The notes below the pieces were generated by a model. It had not been told where the DNA came from. It worked only from the letters and a program-made list of their open reading frames with translations, and did not search any database. From Pseudomonadota bacterium (GTDB taxonomy: Bacteria > Pseudomonadota > Gammaproteobacteria > Steroidobacterales > Steroidobacteraceae), in NCBI GenBank assembly GCA_021805275.1, contig JAJZFQ010000200.1, forward strand, positions 1 to 64,000: a DNA stretch of 64,000 nucleotides, given 5' to 3'. A program made the position numbers and the translations under genes. This document shows positions 59,487 to 64,000 of this stretch, piece after piece (the first letter of the stretch is position 1; every line of letters begins with the position of its first letter).

Positions 59487-59515
59487 ATTGTCCCCCAGCG
59501 CGGTGCAATGCTCAA
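59487..59515 (-). promoter_or_regulatory. Candidate sigma70 promoter of the tkt operon
   Basis: On the minus strand TTGAGC (59510-59515) and GACAAT (59487-59492) are separated by exactly 17 bp, about 86 bp before the tkt ATG. Each hexamer matches four of six consensus positions. The rest of the 268-bp gap to cpdA shows no gene. Confidence 0.55.
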
Positions 59516-59669
59516 TGACCGCGCCATGCCGCGGCGCACCGGCGCCGTGCAGCCGCTTTTAACGATATTCCGCCGGGGCATCAGGTCCCGGTGATGCGTC
59601 ACATCCCACCGGGCGCGCGGCGCGACCCAGTTCACTGCGCGTTAAGGGTACTCTGCTAACCTGCCGTCG

Positions 59670-60452
59670 ATGAGCATCGTGCGCCTCATCCAGTTCACCG
59701 ATCTGCATCTGTACGGGCAGGAGAACGGCTGCCTGCGCGGCGTGCCGACGCTGCCGGCACTCACCACCACGCTGGCGCACGCGCGCCTCGGCGCGTGGCC
59801 ACCGGATGCGCTGCTGGTCACCGGGGACATCGTGCAGGACGACCCGGCGGGCTATGTGCATTTTCGCCGGCTGTTCGGTTCGCTGGCGGTGCCCGTGCTG
59901 TGCCTGCCGGGCAATCACGACGACCCGGCGCGGATGCGCCAGGTGCTCGCCGATCCGCCGTTCGTGGCAGGCGGCCACCTTGAGCTCGGCCGCTGGCGAA
60001 TCATCCTGCTCGACAGCGTCGTGCCCGGCAAGGCGGGCGGCGCGCTGAGCGAGACGAGCCTCGCGGCGCTCGATGCGGCGCTCGCCCAGGCCGGCGAGCG
60101 GCCCGCGCTGGTGTGCCTGCATCATCACCCGGTGCCGATGCACAGCCGCTGGCTCGATCAGGTCGGGCTCACGAACGCACACGAATTCTTCACCGTCATC
60201 GATCGCCATCCCAACGTGCGCGGCATCCTCTGGGGTCACGTGCACCAGAATTTCGACGCCCTGCGCAACGGCGTGCGGCTGCTCGCCACGCCCTCGACCT
60301 GCGCGCAGTTCCGTCCCTTGGCCGAGCAGTTCGAGCTCGACCCGCGACCGGCCGCGTACCGGACCCTGGAGCTGCATCCGGACGGCACGATCATGACCGA
60401 CCTGGTGTGGGTGAACGAGATCGCGCCGCACGGCTCGATGAGCGCCGCCTGA
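59670..60452 (+). CDS. CpdA-like cyclic-nucleotide phosphodiesterase (metallophosphatase)
   Basis: A 260-aa class III metallophosphoesterase, most like 3',5'-cAMP phosphodiesterase CpdA. All five metal-binding motifs are present: 'FTDLHLY' (DxH), 'VTGDIVQDD', 'LPGNHDDP', 'CLHHHPVPM' and 'WGHVHQNF'. Typical CpdA length is ~270. An imperfect palindrome (59587-59613) stands upstream. The substrate could also be another phosphodiester. Confidence 0.85.
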   Translation: MSIVRLIQFTDLHLYGQENGCLRGVPTLPALTTTLAHARLGAWPPDALLVTGDIVQDDPAGYVHFRRLFGSLAVPVLCLPGNHDDPARMRQVLADPPFVAGGHLELGRWRIILLDSVVPGKAGGALSETSLAALDAALAQAGERPALVCLHHHPVPMHSRWLDQVGLTNAHEFFTVIDRHPNVRGILWGHVHQNFDALRNGVRLLATPSTCAQFRPLAEQFELDPRPAAYRTLELHPDGTIMTDLVWVNEIAPHGSMSAA

Positions 60453-60462
60453 TCCGTCCGCA

Positions 60463-60478
60463 CGCGGCCCGAGCCGCG
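60463..60478. terminator. Hairpin between cpdA-like gene and GT9 gene
   Basis: CGCGGC and GCCGCG form a 6-bp GC stem with a CCGA tetraloop in the 39-bp gap between two convergent genes. No T-run. Confidence 0.35.
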
Positions 60479-60491
60479 CGCAGCACTTCAG

Positions 60492-61592
60492 CTACGGCGC
60501 GACGCGAGGCTCCTCGTGCGCGGCCCGGCCGTCGTCTCCGCCCGAGCGCGGCGGCAGGGAGCACCAGGCATCGAATACCGCAGCAGCGGGAATCTGATCG
60601 GCGCGCGTGAACTGCGGAGGACCGCCGATGCCGATCACCGCCGAGCGGCTCGGGCTGCGCGGCAGCACGAGCGACTGCGGATTGGCGCCCATGATCACCA
60701 CCACCGGCAGACCCAGCGCCGCGGCGGCATGCGCCATGCCCGTGTCCATCGAGATCATGCTCTCGGCCGCCTGCATCAGCGCGAAGCTCTCGCGCAGACC
60801 GAGTCCGGCGAGCTGCACGCCGTCGAGTCCGATCGCCGCATGCAGCTCGCGCAGCAGCGGCAGCTCGCTCACCGCACCACGCAGCACCAGCAGCGCGCCC
60901 GGCTGGTGCGCCCGCAGTGCGTGCAGCAGCTCTCGCCAGCGCGCCACCGGCCACGAACGGTCGTTATCCGCTTCCCAGCGCTTGCGACTGCGGGCGCTCA
61001 ACGTGCGCCCCGTGCCGGGCTGGATGAGCACGAGCGGTCGGCCCTGCCAGCCGCGCTCGCGCAGCAGTGCCTCGCACTGCGCGCGCTCCGGCGCGAGCGT
61101 GACGAGCCGCGGCGCCGCAACGCCCGACAGCGGATACCGCTCGGCGCGCAGGGCCGCGGGCGTGCGCGCCGCGAGCCGCAGCAGCAGATCGATGTAGTGC
61201 TCGCCCGGACGGGAGCCGTCCTCGAGCAACACGCACCGCGCCGGATCGATGCGACTCACGGCCAGCAGCTGGCGGATGCGCCTGACCTGACGGGGCATCG
61301 CCTCGGCGACGTAGACCGGTCCCGGCGCCGCGTGCCGCAACGCGCCCGCCACGCTCATCCAGACCGGAGTGAGCGCAAACGGCAGGTGCCGCGGCAGGGT
61401 CCAGCAGCGGCTCACGTCCGGATGCGCCCGGTACAGATCGCCGTTCCACGGACCCGCACCGATCACCTGGCACGGCCGGCCATAGCGGCGGTGGAGCCGA
61501 TTCAGCGCCGCGGTGAGCATAATCATGTCCCCGACGCGGCCGAAGAGGATCACGCTCGGCGTCAGCGCCGACGAGGGTGTGTTCACGCCCAC
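60492..61592 (-). CDS. Heptosyltransferase-family glycosyltransferase (GT9), copy 1
   Basis: A 366-aa GT9 protein of the ADP-heptose:LPS heptosyltransferase family. The N-terminal acceptor domain opens 'ILFGRVGDMIMLTAALNRL' and the C-terminal donor domain has 'VLIQPGTGRT' and 'SMISMDTGMAHAAAALGLP'. The start appears to be GTG, with the preceding gene's TAG three bases upstream. It is clearly paralogous to the next gene, sharing architecture and motifs. Probable role in LPS core assembly; which heptose is added cannot be told. Confidence 0.85.
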   Translation of the reverse strand: MGVNTPSSALTPSVILFGRVGDMIMLTAALNRLHRRYGRPCQVIGAGPWNGDLYRAHPDVSRCWTLPRHLPFALTPVWMSVAGALRHAAPGPVYVAEAMPRQVRRIRQLLAVSRIDPARCVLLEDGSRPGEHYIDLLLRLAARTPAALRAERYPLSGVAAPRLVTLAPERAQCEALLRERGWQGRPLVLIQPGTGRTLSARSRKRWEADNDRSWPVARWRELLHALRAHQPGALLVLRGAVSELPLLRELHAAIGLDGVQLAGLGLRESFALMQAAESMISMDTGMAHAAAALGLPVVVIMGANPQSLVLPRSPSRSAVIGIGGPPQFTRADQIPAAAVFDAWCSLPPRSGGDDGRAAHEEPRVAP

Positions 61593-61595
61593 CGC

Positions 61596-62723
61596 CTAGG
61601 CTGGCCCATCGTCGCACCCGCGCGCGTCCGGGTCGCTGGCGGGCGGCAGCGAACGCCACTGCTCGATCACTTGCGCTGCGCAGATCTCGCTCACATGGCG
61701 CGACTCCAGTGCCAGGACCGGGGACTGCCCGCCGCTGCGCGGCAGCCACACCCGGGCGGACTGCACGCCGTAGAGCACCACCAGCGGCAGGCCGAGCGCG
61801 GCGGCGGCATGCGCCGGGCCGGTATCGATGGAGATCATGCTGTCGGCAAGACAGCACAGCGCGAACAGCCGGCGCAGCCCGCAGGCCGCGACGGCCACGC
61901 GCGGCTCGGCCGCCGCGCGCGCAATCCGCTCGAGCATCGGTGCCTCGGCCGGCGCGCCGCGCAGCACGATCAGCGCCTCGGGCCGCGCTGCGCGGATGCC
62001 GTGCAGCAGTTCGATCCAATGACTGAGCGGCCAGGCCTTGTCGTCACGCTCGACCCAATGGCGCATGCGCCGGCGGCCCATGGTGCGATGGTTGCCGGGC
62101 TGCACGAGCACCACCGGCCCGCCCCGCCAACCCACCCCGGCGAGCCACTCGCGCGCCGTGCGCCGCTCCGGCCCGCTCACCCGCAGCCGCGGCCGCCATG
62201 GGCCGCCGGCGCCGACCTCGGGATACTGGCTCGCCGGCACGCCAGGCGGGGTGCGCGCGGCGAACTCCAACAGGACGTCGAGCCACAACCGTTCCGTGCC
62301 AGGCTCCTCCTCGATAGACAGGCAGCGGCGCGGATCGATGCCGCCGACGGCCAGCAGCCGCCGGATACGTGGCACCTCGCGCCGATGGTGTTCGAACACG
62401 TACACCGGCCCGGGGGCGCTGCGTCGCAGGGCCCGCACCACCGCTGGCCAGGCCAGCCCGAAAAAGAACGGTCCTTTGCGCGGCAGGTGCCAGCAGTCCG
62501 CGACGTCCGGATGACCTCGATACATGTCGTGGATCCACCGATCCATGCCCACGACATAACACGGTGCGCCGTAGCGGGCGTGCAGCGCACGCAACACCGC
62601 CGTCATCATGACCATGTCGCCAATGCGCCCGTGGCGGAACACGAACGGATGCAGTGGCCGGGCCGGCGTGCGCGGCGCCGTCGGCAAGACAAACCCATCT
62701 GATCGCACTGCCTCTCCGCTCAC
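61596..62723 (-). CDS. Heptosyltransferase-family glycosyltransferase (GT9), copy 2
   Basis: A 375-aa GT9 paralogue of the downstream gene. Shared motifs: 'FRHGRIGDMVMMTAVLRAL', 'VVLVQPGNHRTMG' and 'SMISIDTGPAHAAAALGLP'. A GTG start has GGGAG about eight bases upstream. The two genes are three bases apart and look like a tandem duplication followed by divergence. LPS core synthesis is the likely role. Confidence 0.85.
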   Translation of the reverse strand: MSGEAVRSDGFVLPTAPRTPARPLHPFVFRHGRIGDMVMMTAVLRALHARYGAPCYVVGMDRWIHDMYRGHPDVADCWHLPRKGPFFFGLAWPAVVRALRRSAPGPVYVFEHHRREVPRIRRLLAVGGIDPRRCLSIEEEPGTERLWLDVLLEFAARTPPGVPASQYPEVGAGGPWRPRLRVSGPERRTAREWLAGVGWRGGPVVLVQPGNHRTMGRRRMRHWVERDDKAWPLSHWIELLHGIRAARPEALIVLRGAPAEAPMLERIARAAAEPRVAVAACGLRRLFALCCLADSMISIDTGPAHAAAALGLPLVVLYGVQSARVWLPRSGGQSPVLALESRHVSEICAAQVIEQWRSLPPASDPDARGCDDGPA

Positions 62724-62785
62724 CCTGACTCCCGCACAGATCGGTCCCGAACGGCGCCTGAGCGCACCCCGCCGAAGCGCGGCCG

Positions 62786-62796
62786 GTTATATTGTG
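62786..62796 (-). promoter_or_regulatory. Possible internal promoter for the GT9 pair
   Basis: The minus strand reads CACAATATAAC, containing overlapping -10-like hexamers (CACAAT, TATAAC), in the 113-bp gap upstream of the GT9 pair. A TTGCAC lies 19 bp further upstream. This is a weak call. Confidence 0.25.
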
Positions 62797-62836
62797 CCCG
62801 CGCGGCGCACGCGACGTGCAAGCAATTGCGCGCCGC

Positions 62837-63907
62837 TCAGCGCGGCAGCGCGAGTTCCTCGCGCCAGCGCGCGATCACGGCCGTCAGACGGAAGCGCGGA
62901 TCCGGGCCGGTCACGGGCCGCTCCCCGGCGCGCCACGCGCGGATGCGCTCGAGATAGGCATCGAACAGACCCATCGAGCCCGCCACGCGTGCCGGGGCGG
63001 TCCGCCAGCGCGTTGACAGCGATCCGAGCAGCCGCTCGTAGGCGCGCTGCGCGGTCGTCACGGGCAGGATCTGGCGCTGATCGCCAATGACCTCGCGGGC
63101 CGCGCCGCAATCGTGGGTCAGCACCGGCGTGCCGAGCGCGTTCGACTCGGCGAACACCAGGCCGAAGGTCTCCGGGATCACAAAGTTCGGAAAGAAGGTG
63201 CACAGCGCCGTGCGCAGCTCCGCGTGCACGCGCGCCTGCGGCTGCGGTCCGAGGTAACGCACTCCCTCGATCGGCGCCCACCGGTCTTCCTTGTAACCGG
63301 GGTTGCCGACCAGGAGCTCCAGGTCGGGCATGCGCCGACGCAGCGCCTGGAACGCGTCGAGGGTGAACTTCAGCCCCTTGTTGGGCGAGGAGAGGAACAC
63401 GAGCTTGCGGGCATCGACGGGCGAGCCGTCCGGCTGCAGCGTATCGTCGATCGGATTGTAGATGGTGCGTGCCCCGACGGATGCGCCCGCACGCATCCAG
63501 CGCAGCGTCGCCTCCACCTCCGCGCGCTGTGTGTCCGAGACACAAATGATCCGCACGTCGAGCTCGTGCAGCAGGTTCGCGGTGGCGGCGAGCCACCGGG
63601 AGCGGCGCGACCCGGGCCGCAGGCGATCATGCAGCCAGAGAAACACTCGGGCGTTCGGGTACAGCCGCCGCACGGTCGGCAGCGCGCGCGAGTCGCGATT
63701 GACGATGACCGCCCCGACACCGGGGTCGCGCTCCGGTGGCTGGTAGCGGCCGCTCGCGCCGGTGCGATTGTGCTGCGTCACGCGCGCGCCGAGGGCATCG
63801 GCAATGCGCACCAGAGTCGCCTCCGTTCCACCCATCGCCTCGCTGCGCAGCGTTTCGCTGTCGTAGGGCCGCAGGCACACCGGATCGTAAAAGACCGTCG
63901 CGCTCAT
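62837..63907 (-). CDS. GT4-type glycosyltransferase
   Basis: A 356-aa glycosyltransferase with a GT-B fold. The ATG at 63907 overlaps the stop of the gene before it (ATGA). Features are 'FLWLHDRLRPGSRR', 'IICVSDTQRAEVEATL', the 'IYNPIDDTLQ' segment common in GT4 enzymes, and the donor-site block 'FFPNFVIPETFGLVFAESN' (E-x7-E pattern) with 'TPVLTHDCGAAREVIG'. With the GT9 pair it suggests an LPS core or capsule locus. Confidence 0.85.
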   Translation of the reverse strand: MSATVFYDPVCLRPYDSETLRSEAMGGTEATLVRIADALGARVTQHNRTGASGRYQPPERDPGVGAVIVNRDSRALPTVRRLYPNARVFLWLHDRLRPGSRRSRWLAATANLLHELDVRIICVSDTQRAEVEATLRWMRAGASVGARTIYNPIDDTLQPDGSPVDARKLVFLSSPNKGLKFTLDAFQALRRRMPDLELLVGNPGYKEDRWAPIEGVRYLGPQPQARVHAELRTALCTFFPNFVIPETFGLVFAESNALGTPVLTHDCGAAREVIGDQRQILPVTTAQRAYERLLGSLSTRWRTAPARVAGSMGLFDAYLERIRAWRAGERPVTGPDPRFRLTAVIARWREELALPR

Positions 63908-63999
63908 CGCGCCAGCGCCGCACTCGCCGTCCCGACGCCATGGCGCGCGCCGATGAGGTAGAAGTTGTTCCGGTACACCGGGCATTCGAGGTGCACCCA
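63904..63999 (-). CDS. C-terminal end of an unidentified gene (truncated by window)
   Basis: The last ~31 codons of a gene that begins outside the window are visible, ending 'HGVGTASAALAR' with a TGA that overlaps the GT4 start (ATGA). The fragment is too short to identify. Its coupling to the GT4 gene puts it in the same envelope-sugar operon. Confidence 0.6.
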   Translation of the reverse strand, partial: WVHLECPVYRNNFYLIGARHGVGTASAALAR

Positions 64000-64000
64000 G

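Noticed and set aside
59591..59602. CRP-like palindrome GTGATGCGTCAC before the CpdA-like gene
   Set aside because: A cAMP link would be neat, but the half-sites are four bases apart, while the CRP site needs GTGA-N6-TCAC. It may still be an operator for something else.

Overview
This window is a contiguous piece of a GC-rich gammaproteobacterial chromosome. The evidence is the gene content and order: pilB-pilC-pilD-coaE-zapD-yacG, a complete division and cell-wall (dcw) cluster running from mraZ to ftsZ-lpxC-secA, divergent lpoA/rsmI, rnpB, petBC-sspA-sspB, and kdsD-kdsC-lptCAB-rpoN-hpf-rapZ. The use of DciA as helicase loader, the high GC content, and an order closer to Pseudomonas/Xanthomonas-type genomes than to enterics suggest a non-enteric lineage; genus cannot be fixed from the sequence. 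No rRNA, tRNA, insertion sequence, prophage or CRISPR array is visible. The window is almost entirely core, single-copy genes packed tightly.

Layout. 1-5634 (+): type IV pilus assembly ATPase, platform protein and prepilin peptidase, then coaE, zapD and yacG. 5635-10478 (-): a small orphan protein, mutT, secA and an M23 peptidase, with dciA convergent to lpxC. 10919-29766 (-): the dcw cluster lpxC, ftsZ, ftsA, ftsQ, ddl, murB, murC, murG, ftsW, murD, mraY, murF, murE, ftsI, ftsL, rsmH, mraZ (listed against transcription). It is driven by a strong sigma70 promoter overlapped by a textbook array of MraZ boxes, and ten of its junctions are ATGA stop/start overlaps. 30065-32743: a short LpoA, rsmI and an enlarged RNase P RNA. 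32788-36003 (-): sspB, sspA and cytochromes c1 and b, with no Rieske gene. 36306-38229 (+): DegS/AlgW-type protease and 6-phosphogluconolactonase. 38284-40947 (-): secreted M16 peptidase. 41226-43563 (+): an unusual three-gene cassette of two SPFH-family proteins around an unknown coiled-coil-like protein. 43577-46133 (-): a short NAD-type 6-phosphogluconate dehydrogenase, murA and a BolA-family gene. 46237-52523 (+): KDO and LPS-transport genes, rpoN, hpf and rapZ. 52539-59401 (-): tkt-gap-pgk-pyk plus a patatin-like lipase. 59670-60452 (+): CpdA-like phosphodiesterase. 60492-64000 (-): LPS-type glycosyltransferases, with a truncated gene at the edge.

The genes together cover the building of the cell envelope: peptidoglycan precursors (murA-G, mraY, ddl), the divisome (ftsA, I, L, Q, W, Z, zapD), lipid A and KDO (lpxC, kdsC/D), LPS transport (lptA/B/C), core sugars (GT9/GT4) and secretion (secA, pilBCD). 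Central carbon metabolism (tkt, gap, pgk, pyk, pgl, gnd) and respiration (petBC) are interleaved.

The points most worth a second look are the SPFH cassette, the loss of petA with an 18-codon leader ORF coupled to petB, a 28-bp perfect palindrome inside rapZ, missing mla and ptsN genes where relatives have them, and the small orphan protein beside mutT. I did not see a clearly novel defence or mobile system.
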